In this document: positions 41,137-49,223 of the stretch, piece after piece
Numbering within the stretch: the first letter of the stretch is position 1
Layout of the letters: each line of letters begins with the position of its first letter
From: an uncultured Clostridia bacterium
Lineage (GTDB): Bacteria > Bacillota > Clostridia > Christensenellales > Borkfalkiaceae
NCBI GenBank assembly: GCA_947628505.1
Contig: CANRAD010000014.1
Span: 1-54,885 of the forward strand
DNA: 54,885 nt
Direction of reading: 5' to 3'
The notes under the pieces: model-generated
The model's database searches: none
The model's input: only the letters and a program-made list of their open reading frames with translations
What the model was told of the DNA's origin: nothing
Made by a program: the position numbers and the translations under genes

Positions 41137-42087
41137 TCAGATATAGTTCTTTTCCGAGGGTTCGGCGAGGTCCGCTTCGGGCGCGACGTCTTTCAAAAGC
41201 GGATATATGCGCGCCGCGAAATTAACGTCGTGCATGGATACGCCTATGTTGTACGCCAGAATACGCTCTTTTGAGTTCTCTCTCCCGGCGGCGCGGCCGT
41301 TGACCACATCGGTTACTTCGGCGAATTTTTTGAACTTGTCGAAGTTTTTGAAGTTGCGGACGTGCCCGACGTCGTCCGCGAAAATTTTATCGAAGAAAAG
41401 GTCGCAGTTGGTAAATCCGAGCGTATGAATGGGCACTATGAGAATACCCTCGTCGAAACATTCGTCCCCGCACAGATCGTTCGGAAGATAAGTGGCTCCC
41501 GATACGACCACGTCGGAGCCGCGAACCAATTCTTCGGCTGTATCGCACTCCGAAAAAGTTATGTTTTCGAAGGAGGAGAATCTCTCCTCAAACGATTTTT
41601 CCTGTCCTTTGTATCTGAGCAGTTTGATGTCGAGCCTCAGTTCGGGGCGCACGGAGAGCAAAGTCAGCAACGTCGCCCGGACGGTGTTGCCGAGGCCTAT
41701 AAGGCCGACTGTCCGGAAGTTTTGCTTTGCGAACAGCAGAATCGAATGTGCGGCAACGGCGCCGGTGCGCATGGAAGTTATCCAATTCGCGTCCATAAGC
41801 GCGAGGAATTCGCCCGTCTGCACGTCCTGCAACAGCAATTTCGAATCGAGCGTCGGCACGCGCCGGGGATAGCGCGTTACTATTTTGACGCCCCCCGCTT
41901 TTTTCCCGTCCGGATAGGTGATAATGGAGGGCATCACGTTGCAAAATACGCCTTCCGCCGGCTTCATTCCTATTTTCGGAGGAAGAAGAACGCTGTTTTT
42001 GTTTAAGATCATCTCCGATACCCAACGATAGCACTCTGCCGGCGAAATGTGTAGGTCGGAGATAAGTTTATGCGATATTATCTTCAT
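41137..42087 (-). CDS. Ornithine cyclodeaminase/mu-crystallin family protein
   Basis: 316 residues. N-terminal substrate domain with MKPAEGVFCNVMPSIITYPD and GGVKIVTRYPRRVP (the Lys is a conserved catalytic residue); Rossmann domain with LIGLGNTVRATLLTLLSVRP and the conserved Asp-containing DVVVSGATY. Members include ornithine cyclodeaminase, alanine dehydrogenase and the siderophore enzyme SbnB, so the reaction cannot be fixed; the active-site sequence departs from true ornithine cyclodeaminase. It follows the NTase/aminotransferase fusion by 74 bases on the same strand, suggesting a shared pathway. Confidence 0.85.
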   Translation of the reverse strand: MKIISHKLISDLHISPAECYRWVSEMILNKNSVLLPPKIGMKPAEGVFCNVMPSIITYPDGKKAGGVKIVTRYPRRVPTLDSKLLLQDVQTGEFLALMDANWITSMRTGAVAAHSILLFAKQNFRTVGLIGLGNTVRATLLTLLSVRPELRLDIKLLRYKGQEKSFEERFSSFENITFSECDTAEELVRGSDVVVSGATYLPNDLCGDECFDEGILIVPIHTLGFTNCDLFFDKIFADDVGHVRNFKNFDKFKKFAEVTDVVNGRAAGRENSKERILAYNIGVSMHDVNFAARIYPLLKDVAPEADLAEPSEKNYI

Positions 42088-42161
42088 AGGTATCCGTTTT
42101 CCCGGTTTTTCGCAAGGCGCAACCGTTCCGCCTTTGAAAACGGCGTCGCGCGAGCGGATAT

Positions 42162-43985
42162 TTATTGCGGGATTTTGAGTTTTTCCTTTAAATATTTTAC
42201 GAGGGCCACGTTGTCTTCATGGTTCAAAACGGCCACACGTATGAAGTTTTTGCCCTTGAAACCGTTCTTTGAAGAGAGGTCCTTCAAGAAGAATTTTCTT
42301 TCCGAAAGCGCGTCTTCGCAGAGCTCTCTCGACGAACGCTCTTTCAAGTCTATCATGATGAAGTTGGCCTGCGAAGGATAAACTTTTATATCCTTTATGC
42401 CGCCGAGCTCGGCGGCAATATACGCGCGTTCGGCGGCGATTTTTTTGCACGCCGAAACGTAATCTTTGGAATAGCGCGTATATATCTGCATAAAATATTC
42501 GGCCAGACTGTTTATGTTCCACACCTGCATGTCCGCGCGTATGCTTTTTAAAAGTTCCGCGTTTGCCGAGGCGAGAACGCCCAGCCTCAATCCGCCCACG
42601 CCGAAGGATTTCCCTATGCTCTTTATCACAATCAGATTGGGATATTTTTTAAGCATTTCGTTGTTCATGAGCGAAGGACAGCCGTCGTCGCGGAAGTCGG
42701 AGAACGATTCGTCAACGACGAGCGTTACGCCGCGTTCGGCCGCTCGCGTCAGCAGCCTCGACATGTCCTTTTCGGATATTGCCGCCCCGCTCGGATTGTC
42801 GGGGTTGCATACGCACAGCATATCGGAATTTCCGCACGCTTCGAGATAGCTCTCCGCGTCGTGCCCGTAATCCGTTTCGGAGTTGTCTATGAGTTTTATC
42901 CGGCTGTTCGAAAAACAGCGTATGTATTCGTTGAACGACGGCGAACTTACCGCAACCGTTTTGCCCGCGGAAGCGCGCCCGAGACAGTTTATGAGCTCCG
43001 CGGCGCCGTTGCCCGTGAGTAGATATTTTTTGTCTACCGAAAACATTCTCTCGGCGTGCATATTCTGCGTGTCGAGCCCGGAGGGATAGCTTCCTATGAG
43101 AGTTTTGAGCTCGCGCGCCATCTCTTCGTACATCTTTTCGCCGGGGAAATAGGGGTTGACGAGGTAGCAATAGTCTTTTATGCCTTCGTATCTCCAATAT
43201 CCGCCGTATTTGGAGGCGAGCAAATCGTATTTTTTGCCTTTGTCCTTTTCGAAAAGCACTTCTGAAACGTCCAAATCGTGCATGTCGTCTATTTCGTACC
43301 AGCTCAGATCGCCGAGTTCGTAGGCGTAAATCTTGGTTTTGCTGAGATGCGCGATTACCTTCAAGGTCGTTTCGTAATAGCTGTCCGAACCGTAGGACGT
43401 TATGTAGGCGCCGAGGAATGGCATATATACGTTCGCGCTGAAATCGCGGCTGAGTTTATAGACGTTCACCGTCTTGTAATAGGTATCGATGAGCTCGCCG
43501 TGGAAGTTGTTTTTCTCGATAAATTCCGTTATATAGCTCTCGTCGTCCAAGGTTACCACCGTGCCGTCCATCCAATCCTTGTATCTGGCAACCGCGGCCA
43601 CGTTTTTGTGCGGACAGTCGACGAGTTTCTTTATAAGCGTTTTGTCGTATATCAAATCGCTTTCCAAAAGCACGGTGTCGTCTTCGGACAGCGCTTTTTT
43701 GGCCAGATACAGCGAATATATGTTGTTTGTTTTGTCGTAATCGCGGTTGAAAATAAATTCGAAAGTGAAATTCTGACCTTTGTAGCGCGAGGTAAGATAG
43801 TCGATAAGATTTTCGCCCTTGTAGCCCACTACTACGACGAGTTTCCGAATTCCCGCATAGCGGAGAGCTTCGATGGCTCTGTCCACGAGTTTCTCTCCGG
43901 CCACTTCGAGCATGCATTTGGTATTGTCGTTTGTAAGCCTTCCCAGCCTTTTACCCATGCCGGCGGCGAGCATAAGACCTTGCAT
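42162..43985 (-). CDS. Bifunctional nucleotidyltransferase/PLP aminotransferase fusion
   Basis: 607 residues. The N-terminal part (1-230) is a LicC/PntC-like cytidylyltransferase domain: GLMLAAGMGKRLGRLT (NTP loop), TKCMLEVAGEKLVDR and LLESDLIYDK (metal-binding Asp). The C-terminal part (about 260-600) is a fold-type-I class I/II aminotransferase domain, of HisC/CobD form: GNGAAELINCLG, CNPDNPSG, VVDESFSDF and SIGKSFGVGGLRLG, with the PLP-binding lysine. One reading is that the second domain decarboxylates phosphoserine or phosphothreonine and the first makes the CDP-amine; another is a phosphonate pathway. Both are inference. It lies upstream of the cyclodeaminase-like gene. Confidence 0.87.
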   Translation of the reverse strand: MQGLMLAAGMGKRLGRLTNDNTKCMLEVAGEKLVDRAIEALRYAGIRKLVVVVGYKGENLIDYLTSRYKGQNFTFEFIFNRDYDKTNNIYSLYLAKKALSEDDTVLLESDLIYDKTLIKKLVDCPHKNVAAVARYKDWMDGTVVTLDDESYITEFIEKNNFHGELIDTYYKTVNVYKLSRDFSANVYMPFLGAYITSYGSDSYYETTLKVIAHLSKTKIYAYELGDLSWYEIDDMHDLDVSEVLFEKDKGKKYDLLASKYGGYWRYEGIKDYCYLVNPYFPGEKMYEEMARELKTLIGSYPSGLDTQNMHAERMFSVDKKYLLTGNGAAELINCLGRASAGKTVAVSSPSFNEYIRCFSNSRIKLIDNSETDYGHDAESYLEACGNSDMLCVCNPDNPSGAAISEKDMSRLLTRAAERGVTLVVDESFSDFRDDGCPSLMNNEMLKKYPNLIVIKSIGKSFGVGGLRLGVLASANAELLKSIRADMQVWNINSLAEYFMQIYTRYSKDYVSACKKIAAERAYIAAELGGIKDIKVYPSQANFIMIDLKERSSRELCEDALSERKFFLKDLSSKNGFKGKNFIRVAVLNHEDNVALVKYLKEKLKIPQ

Positions 43986-44087
43986 TTTAACTCCTCGGGC
44001 CGCGTTAAGGCCCTTTGAACGCCGCGCCTTGCCGTTGCACGGCGCGGCGTGCGATCGATATCATTATAGTTTATTGTTTAAGATTAG

Positions 44088-44990
44088 TCAAGCTAATGTT
44101 TTCGGCTCCGCGGCGCGGGCGTCCGCAAGCGAGCACACGAACACGTCCGCGTTCAGATCCGCCGCGTTGAACGAGTAGATAACGAGGGGAATCATGAGAA
44201 GAACGAGGAGCACGACGTTTATGAAAGCGAGGATAACCGCGACGACGGCGTTGATGAGCAATATTATCCCGACGGAGGCGAGATGCCCGAATACGTTTTG
44301 CGCTGTCAGAACCTCGGAAATCTTCAATTTATCGTAGCCGTAAACGAGCCACGACGAAAGCAGAGAGAGCACGCCGGAAAGGGTTATCAGCGCCACGGCA
44401 ACTATCAGCGAGTACAGTTTTATGAACGCGAGCAGAACGAAGAAAACAACGAGTATCAGAGTCTGCGCGAGCGGAACGAGGGTGTGCGCCAGCACGAATT
44501 TTTTGATGTTCCGGCGGGCGTTGCGCTTTCTCAGAAGTATTCCCGTAACGGAATTCGCTATGTAGGCACCCAACGTGCACATCGCGGCCGCAAGACTCAG
44601 ATCGGCCGTCAGCTTGCTCTTGAAATCCTCGGCGATGGCGGCGAATTGCTCGCCGAAGCCCTCGCTCGACGCGTTGAGAGTTTCGAAAAAGCCTTTGATT
44701 GTATTTTCCAGCCAATTGGTGCTTATTATCTGCCCGATTATGTCGGAAAGGCCGGCGTTCCAATCTATTCTGTCGAGCGCATAGGCGACGAAGTCGTTGA
44801 CGGAGGCCGAAGATTCTTCCGCGGAAGAACTTATCAGCTCCGTAAGCCGGCTTATTACGTCTCCGACGTCCCGCCCCACGGCGGAAACCAGCGCGAACGC
44901 CGTTATGAGCAAAAACAGATAAAATATGCCCATGGGCACGAAGACGTACAGTCCGTTTTTAGCGAAATTTTTCAAGGCGTCTTTAATCAT
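44088..44990 (-). CDS. Uncharacterised membrane protein
   Basis: 300 residues from ATG 44990, six bases after SD AAGGAG; longer forms are rejected. At least five hydrophobic helices: one near the N-terminus (YVFVPMGIFYLFLLITAFAL), a soluble loop with SSSAEESSASVNDF and FETLNASSEGFGEQF, then ILVVFFVLLAFI and the C-terminal pair IILLINAVVAVILAF and LLVLLMIPLVIYSF. I know no family. The loop may be extracytoplasmic. It lies between the HxlR regulator and the NTase fusion. Confidence 0.75.
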   Translation of the reverse strand: MIKDALKNFAKNGLYVFVPMGIFYLFLLITAFALVSAVGRDVGDVISRLTELISSSAEESSASVNDFVAYALDRIDWNAGLSDIIGQIISTNWLENTIKGFFETLNASSEGFGEQFAAIAEDFKSKLTADLSLAAAMCTLGAYIANSVTGILLRKRNARRNIKKFVLAHTLVPLAQTLILVVFFVLLAFIKLYSLIVAVALITLSGVLSLLSSWLVYGYDKLKISEVLTAQNVFGHLASVGIILLINAVVAVILAFINVVLLVLLMIPLVIYSFNAADLNADVFVCSLADARAAEPKTLA

Positions 44991-45051
44991 ACGCATCTCC
45001 TTGCCGCCCTTTCGGCGATTTAACGCATGCATATCCGCATATATGAATATA

Positions 45052-45378
45052 TCAGATACTGTTCTTGTATTCCGTTCCCCAATCGCCCATAGCGTCGAGA
45101 ATGGGACGGAGCGACATTCCGAGCGGAGAGAGGGAGTATTCCACGCGCGGCGGCACTTCCGCAAAGACTTCCCGGCAGATAAGCCCGTCCTCTTCGAGCG
45201 ATCGGAGATTGTCCGTCAGAACCTTTTTACTGATCGAGGGGATTGTTTTGATAAAATCGCTGAAACGCTGTTTGCCGTCAAGCAGCAAATTGCGGATTAT
45301 GAGAAGTTTCCACTTATTTCCTATAAGCTGCACGGTAGTTGCAACGGGACATTCGGGCAATTCGTCTTTCGTCAGCAT
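45052..45378 (-). CDS. HxlR-family transcriptional regulator
   Basis: 108 residues. The pattern CPVATTVQLIGNKWKLLIIR at the N-terminus, then SISKKVLTDNLRSLEEDGLI and YSLSPLGMSLRPILDAM, is the HxlR winged-HTH family, which often senses aldehydes or quinones through the N-terminal Cys. Divergent from the cupin gene at 45585, the most likely target. Confidence 0.93.
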   Translation of the reverse strand: MLTKDELPECPVATTVQLIGNKWKLLIIRNLLLDGKQRFSDFIKTIPSISKKVLTDNLRSLEEDGLICREVFAEVPPRVEYSLSPLGMSLRPILDAMGDWGTEYKNSI

Positions 45379-45410
45379 AGTCTTGACCTACCTCTTTGAA
45401 AGTTGCCTTG

Positions 45411-45440
45411 ATTATAGCATAAAAGCCGGAATTTAGTCAA
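45411..45440 (-). promoter_or_regulatory. Promoter of the HxlR gene
   Basis: On the minus strand TTGACT (45440-45435), 18 bases, TATAAT (45416-45411); SD GAGGTAGG follows before ATG 45378. In the opposite direction, TATACT at 45523-45528 may be the -10 of the cupin gene. Confidence 0.7.
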
Positions 45441-45584
45441 TAGTTCAAAATCGAAACCATATAACTAATTTATTATCCGATAACAGAATTGTAACAATAC
45501 GGCATTTCTCTTTTTTATGTGCTATACTATGGGCGTAATCGTTGAGATTATAAAATCATTAAAATTTTATCGGAGGAAACTGAA

Positions 45585-45941
45585 ATGGCAAACAATTTTA
45601 AAAAGGTAAGCGTTAAAGACGAGGCGCGGGTTGAACTGCACGACGTTCTCAATCTCACCGGCGCGGAAATAAGCGTCAACGCGCTCCCCGCGGGCGCAAG
45701 CGTGCCTTTCGTACATTCGCACAAGGAGAACGAGGAGATATACTGTATTCTTGAAGGCAAAGGCAAGGCGGAAATCGACGGGCAAACAGTCTCTCTTGCC
45801 GCGGGCGATTGGCTGCGCGTTTCGCCGGCCGCAAAACGCAGATTTTTTGCGGCGGACGACAGCGGTATAAAATATATCTGCATACAGGTCAACGCCGGTT
45901 CGCTTAAAAATTACACAGCGGCGGACGCGGTAATAGAGTAA
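45585..45941 (+). CDS. Cupin-domain protein
   Basis: 118 residues, SD GGAGG. One cupin domain: motif 1 is VPFVHSHKENEEIYCILEGKG (HxH...E metal ligands, quoted as the 20-residue core HSHKENEEIYCILEGKG), motif 2 is LAAGDWLRVSPAAKRRFFA, in which the usual His is replaced by Arg, so the metal site has only three of four ligands. Single-domain cupins of this kind are widespread with unknown substrates. Divergent from the HxlR regulator, which probably controls it. Confidence 0.88.
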   Translation: MANNFKKVSVKDEARVELHDVLNLTGAEISVNALPAGASVPFVHSHKENEEIYCILEGKGKAEIDGQTVSLAAGDWLRVSPAAKRRFFAADDSGIKYICIQVNAGSLKNYTAADAVIE

Positions 45942-45960
45942 AGCAAAAACTCTTAAAAGC

Positions 45961-45985
45961 GCAACCGGATAACGGTTGCACTTTT
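45961..45985 (+). terminator. Terminator after the cupin gene
   Basis: Arms GCAACCG and CGGTTGC, loop GATAA, then ACTTTTT. Short stem; the next gene begins 16 bases later, so partial read-through may feed the macrodomain pair. Confidence 0.65.
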
Positions 45986-46001
45986 TGGGAAGGAGGGCAC
46001 T

Positions 46002-46778
46002 GTGGAGCAGGAGCAAAGACGAAAATATCTTATTGAATATCTGCTTGCCGAACGGAACGCGCGGGAGGAAATTCCCAAAGACGAATTTTCTCAAAAACGG
46101 CTTTTGCGCGCCCTTTTCAACGTGCGAGAACCGCGTGCGGCGAGCGGGGAATTTTTGCGCGTGCAGGACGAATATTTGGGGGAAGAACTGCGGCTTAAAG
46201 GCATAACTGACATTGCCGAGCTTATGCCCGTTGCCCCCGACATATACCTTTGGCAAGGCGATATAACGACGCTCAGTTGCGACGGTATAGTCAACGCCGC
46301 CAATTCGCAGATGCTCGGCTGTTTTTGCCCCAACCACGGCTGTATCGACAACGCAATTCACACCTTTGCGGGCGTTCGGCTCCGGCAGGAGTGTGCCGAG
46401 ATTATGAGAGCGCAGGGGCGCGGCGAACCCACGGGCGGGGCGAAGATTACGCGCGCTTACAATTTGCCGTGCAAGTATGTTCTGCACACCGTCGGCCCCA
46501 TAGTTTACGGCGAGCTCACGCCCGGACACGAGCGGCTTCTTGAAAGTTGCTACCGCTCATGCCTTGCCCTCGCCGATAAAAACGGACTTGAAAGCCTTGC
46601 CTTTTGCTGTATTTCGACGGGCGAATTTCACTTCCCGAACGAGTGCGCCGCCGAGATTGCCGTAAGGACGGTTTTTGACTATAAGCGGCAAACAAAGAGC
46701 AAAATCAAGGTGATTTTCAATGTGTTCAAGGAGCGCGACTATGAAATTTACGCAAGATGCCTCGGCGCAGATAGATAG
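46002..46778 (+). CDS. Zinc-dependent macrodomain (protein ADP-ribose hydrolase)
   Basis: 258 residues from GTG 46002 (SD AGGAGG five bases upstream). A helical N-terminal part (1-70) precedes the macrodomain: WQGDITTLSCDGIVNAANSQ, then MLGCFCPNHGCIDNAIHTFA with the Cys/His/Cys set typical of zinc macrodomains, VLHTVGPI and CCISTGEFHFP. In the SirTM-linked group these enzymes remove ADP-ribose from protein side chains. Its end overlaps the SirTM gene by 38 bases, so translation is coupled. Confidence 0.9.
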   Translation: MEQEQRRKYLIEYLLAERNAREEIPKDEFSQKRLLRALFNVREPRAASGEFLRVQDEYLGEELRLKGITDIAELMPVAPDIYLWQGDITTLSCDGIVNAANSQMLGCFCPNHGCIDNAIHTFAGVRLRQECAEIMRAQGRGEPTGGAKITRAYNLPCKYVLHTVGPIVYGELTPGHERLLESCYRSCLALADKNGLESLAFCCISTGEFHFPNECAAEIAVRTVFDYKRQTKSKIKVIFNVFKERDYEIYARCLGADR

Positions 46779-47589
46779 ATTGAAAGAGGCGCTTCAAAAT
46801 GCCGACGTGGCAGTTGTCGGCGCGGGCGCGGGACTTTCCGCGGCGGCGGGATTTTCCTATTCGGGCGAACGTTTTGAAAAATATTTTTCCGATTTCGGGC
46901 AAAAATACGGCTTCCGCGACATGTATTCGGGCGGATTTTATCCCTATAAAACGCCCGAAGAATATTGGGCGTATTGGTCGAGATATATCCTCGTCAACCG
47001 CTATATGGATCCGCCCAAACCCGTCTATCAGACACTTTTAAACCTTGTAAAGGGCAAGGACTGCTTCGTCATTACCACGAACGTCGACCACTGTTTTCAA
47101 AAGGCGGGCTTCGATAAAAAACGGCTCTTTTACACGCAGGGCGATTACGGACTGTTTCAGTGCTCCGAGCCTTGCCATAACAAGACTTATGGCAACGAGG
47201 AACTTGTCCGCCGCATGGCGGAAGAGCAACGCGATATGCGTATTCCGGAAGAGCTTATCCCGCGCTGTCCCGTATGCGGAAAACCCATGACGACGAATCT
47301 GCGCGCCGACGACAGGTTTGTGCAGGACGAGGGCTGGTATGCGGCATGCGAGCGTTACGAACGGTTTATAAACGCGCATAGGCGAGACAACGTGCTTTAT
47401 CTCGAACTCGGCGTGGGCTACAATACGCCCGCAATCATAAAATATCCCTTTTGGCGGCTTACGGCGCAAAACGAGCGGGCGATATATGCTTGCATCAATT
47501 ACGGCGAAGCCTTCTGTCCCGGGCAGATAAGGGAACGGGCAATATGCATAAACGACGACATAGTTAACGTTTTATCGGCAATCGGATGA
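46741..47589 (+). CDS. SirTM-class sirtuin (protein ADP-ribosyltransferase)
   Basis: 282 residues from ATG 46741 (SD GGAG). Sirtuin NAD motif VVGAGAGLSAAAGF, ITTNVDHCFQKAGF, and TQGDYGLFQC in place of the usual HG, i.e. the catalytic His is replaced by Gln, as in class M sirtuins (SirTM). The zinc-binding CSEPCHNK...CPVCGK pair is present. SirTMs ADP-ribosylate rather than deacetylate; the known target is a lipoyl-carrier GcvH-like protein encoded beside them. No GcvH-L or lipoate ligase gene is adjacent here. The pair with the macrodomain forms a write/erase unit. Confidence 0.9.
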   Translation: MKFTQDASAQIDRLKEALQNADVAVVGAGAGLSAAAGFSYSGERFEKYFSDFGQKYGFRDMYSGGFYPYKTPEEYWAYWSRYILVNRYMDPPKPVYQTLLNLVKGKDCFVITTNVDHCFQKAGFDKKRLFYTQGDYGLFQCSEPCHNKTYGNEELVRRMAEEQRDMRIPEELIPRCPVCGKPMTTNLRADDRFVQDEGWYAACERYERFINAHRRDNVLYLELGVGYNTPAIIKYPFWRLTAQNERAIYACINYGEAFCPGQIRERAICINDDIVNVLSAIG

Positions 47590-47600
47590 GCGATAAGTTA

Positions 47601-47640
47601 ACAGTCTGTTGCGGGTTTTAAGCCGTAACAGACTGTTTTT
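47601..47640 (+). terminator. Terminator of the macrodomain-SirTM operon
   Basis: Arms ACAGTCTGTTGCGG (47601-47614) and CCGTAACAGACTGT (47623-47636), one G-T wobble, then TTTTGTTT. Confidence 0.88.
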
Positions 47641-47680
47641 GTTTGCGCTTTTTGAAGTAAAATTAAATCCGAAAACAGAG

Positions 47681-47704
47681 AGAGGTTGACTTTTGTCAAC
47701 CTCT
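47681..47704. terminator. Second hairpin in the 47590-47983 gap
   Basis: Arms AGAGGTTGAC and GTCAACCTCT with loop TTTT. A backup terminator is possible. The 394-base gap holds also the operator at 47932 and otherwise nothing that I can name. Confidence 0.5.
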
Positions 47705-47931
47705 TTGGCGCGCTTTCAGGGACTTTGCGAATACGCGCAAAGCGTTGCGACTTGTATTTAAATAAGTTTGAACCACTTTTATCAAGATAAGCACACGCGC
47801 TGTTCTCACTTCCCGCCGAAACCGGAATTTTTTCGCCGTGAGAGGGGAACTTATTTTGTTTGCTTTTCTATTGATTTTACCGTTAAAAAATGTTATTCTA
47901 TATAAGGAGTTTTTTGAAAAATTGTTGAAAT

Positions 47932-47950
47932 TATGACTGTTTATGTCATA
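47932..47950. promoter_or_regulatory. Inverted repeat at the promoter of the DUF2971 unit
   Basis: TATGAC ... GTCATA with a 7-base centre, followed about ten bases later by TATAAT and SD AGGAGG (47972-47977) of the tiny ORF. Possible operator. Confidence 0.5.
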
Positions 47951-47983
47951 TTTAGTATTGTATAATGTTCGCAGGAGGCTAAA

Positions 47984-48076
47984 ATGGGCATTTTTGATTG
48001 GATTTTCGGTGCGGACGACTCCGAAGAAAGCGAACTTGAAGATATGATACTGATGGATATGGACGACGAGGATTGA
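47984..48076 (+). CDS. Tiny acidic protein upstream of the DUF2971 gene
   Basis: 30 residues, MGIFDWIFGADDSEESELED and then MILMDMDDED. SD AGGAGG is at perfect distance and the DUF2971 start is only four bases after the stop, so the reading frame is very probably translated. It has an amphipathic/aromatic head and a strongly acidic tail (about 15 acidic residues). It might be an antitoxin- or inhibitor-like partner, or a leader peptide. No homologue known to me. Confidence 0.6.
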   Translation: MGIFDWIFGADDSEESELEDMILMDMDDED

Positions 48077-48080
48077 AATT

Positions 48081-49097
48081 ATGAATAATGAAGAAAGAAC
48101 GTTATTTTGGAACACATTAACTTCTTTAAAGGGTGATGACGTGGAAGCTGACGTTAAGCGCCTTGAAAGCACTATCAGATATCCTGATTTCATTTATAGA
48201 TATCGCGCTGTTACCGTCAAAAATATTGATGCATTACAGCATAATAAGTTGTATTTTTCGCGCTCAAGTTACTATGACGATCCATTCGATACTTATATAC
48301 ATATAAATTATAAAAGTATTTGGGAGCAACTTTACAAAACGCAAGATTTCAAAAATAATGTCATTAAAGTTATTGAAGAATGGTGTTTAAACAATGGAAT
48401 AAATAAGCAAATTATAAAAAATCAAATCGAACAAATACAAAGCAGTTCGGAACAACAGCTTTTTGATAAACTGCGGGAATTTTTGACCAAGAGTATTCAA
48501 CCATTAATTAGGAACACTTCATTTTCAATTTGCTTTTCAGAGAGCGGCTTAAATGAATCTATGTGGTTAAAATATGCCGATCAATATAAAGGTTATTGTT
48601 TGATGTTTAGTCTAACCGACGAAGAAAAATATTTGTGCGGTAAACAAGAAAAATGCCAAGGATGTGGCGTAAATAGATTTGGCATAAATCTTTATCCTAT
48701 GTACTATTCTACAACACGCTATGATGCTACAAAATATGCCTATAATTTATCTCGTGAAAATCTTTTAAGAAAGATTTATCCTATTATGCCATTGGAAGAA
48801 ATTCATAAACAATTAGATCCATGTGTATGGGAGAGAGAACGTGTAACACTTATAAAATCTAAATGCCACGAGTATGACAACGAATGGAGAATCGTGTTGC
48901 CTTGTGAAATGCGAGAACCAATAATGATGGAATGGGTTCCATACGGGGTTATTTTGGGATTAAATATGAGTGATAATGACAAACGTATAGTAATTAATTC
49001 CGCTAAGCGTGTAGGGATAGAACATATCTATAAATCTATCATTGACAATGATGGAAGATTGGATGCAATTGAATTGACTAAAGATAATTATGCCTGA
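48081..49097 (+). CDS. DUF2971 protein (putative defence gene)
   Basis: 338 residues. DUF2971 (PF11185) hallmarks: FIYRYRAVTVKNIDALQHNK, then KLYFSRSSYYDDPFDTYIH and FSICFSESGLNESMWLKYAD, KGYCLMFSL. The family occurs often in defence islands and near mobile elements; function not established. AT-rich, unlike the genes before 47.6 kb. It probably forms a unit with the tiny acidic ORF upstream; the AIPR gene follows with its own promoter. Confidence 0.82.
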   Translation: MNNEERTLFWNTLTSLKGDDVEADVKRLESTIRYPDFIYRYRAVTVKNIDALQHNKLYFSRSSYYDDPFDTYIHINYKSIWEQLYKTQDFKNNVIKVIEEWCLNNGINKQIIKNQIEQIQSSSEQQLFDKLREFLTKSIQPLIRNTSFSICFSESGLNESMWLKYADQYKGYCLMFSLTDEEKYLCGKQEKCQGCGVNRFGINLYPMYYSTTRYDATKYAYNLSRENLLRKIYPIMPLEEIHKQLDPCVWERERVTLIKSKCHEYDNEWRIVLPCEMREPIMMEWVPYGVILGLNMSDNDKRIVINSAKRVGIEHIYKSIIDNDGRLDAIELTKDNYA

Positions 49098-49173
49098 TTT
49101 TTGTAGAACAAGTAAACTGAATATATATGTAAAAAACAATAAATGTAATAACATGATCGGCATGTCTGTTTTG

Positions 49174-49201
49174 TTGATTTTTTGGGAAATATTGTTATAA
49201 T
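49174..49201 (+). promoter_or_regulatory. Promoter of the AIPR gene
   Basis: TTGATT (49174-49179), 16 bases, TATAAT (49196-49201). A leader of about 16 bases with AAAGG before ATG 49224. Confidence 0.6.
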
Positions 49202-49223
49202 ATAAATAAAAAAGGCTAATGCG

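Noticed and set aside
44021-44048. Hairpin between the NTase fusion and the membrane protein gene as terminator
   Set aside because: Arms of eight bases pair, but no T-run follows in the direction of transcription, and the loop is twelve bases long.
47696-48193. Minus-strand open frame opposite the DUF2971 start
   Set aside because: It covers a promoter, the tiny acidic ORF and the DUF2971 N-terminus; AT-rich chance frame.
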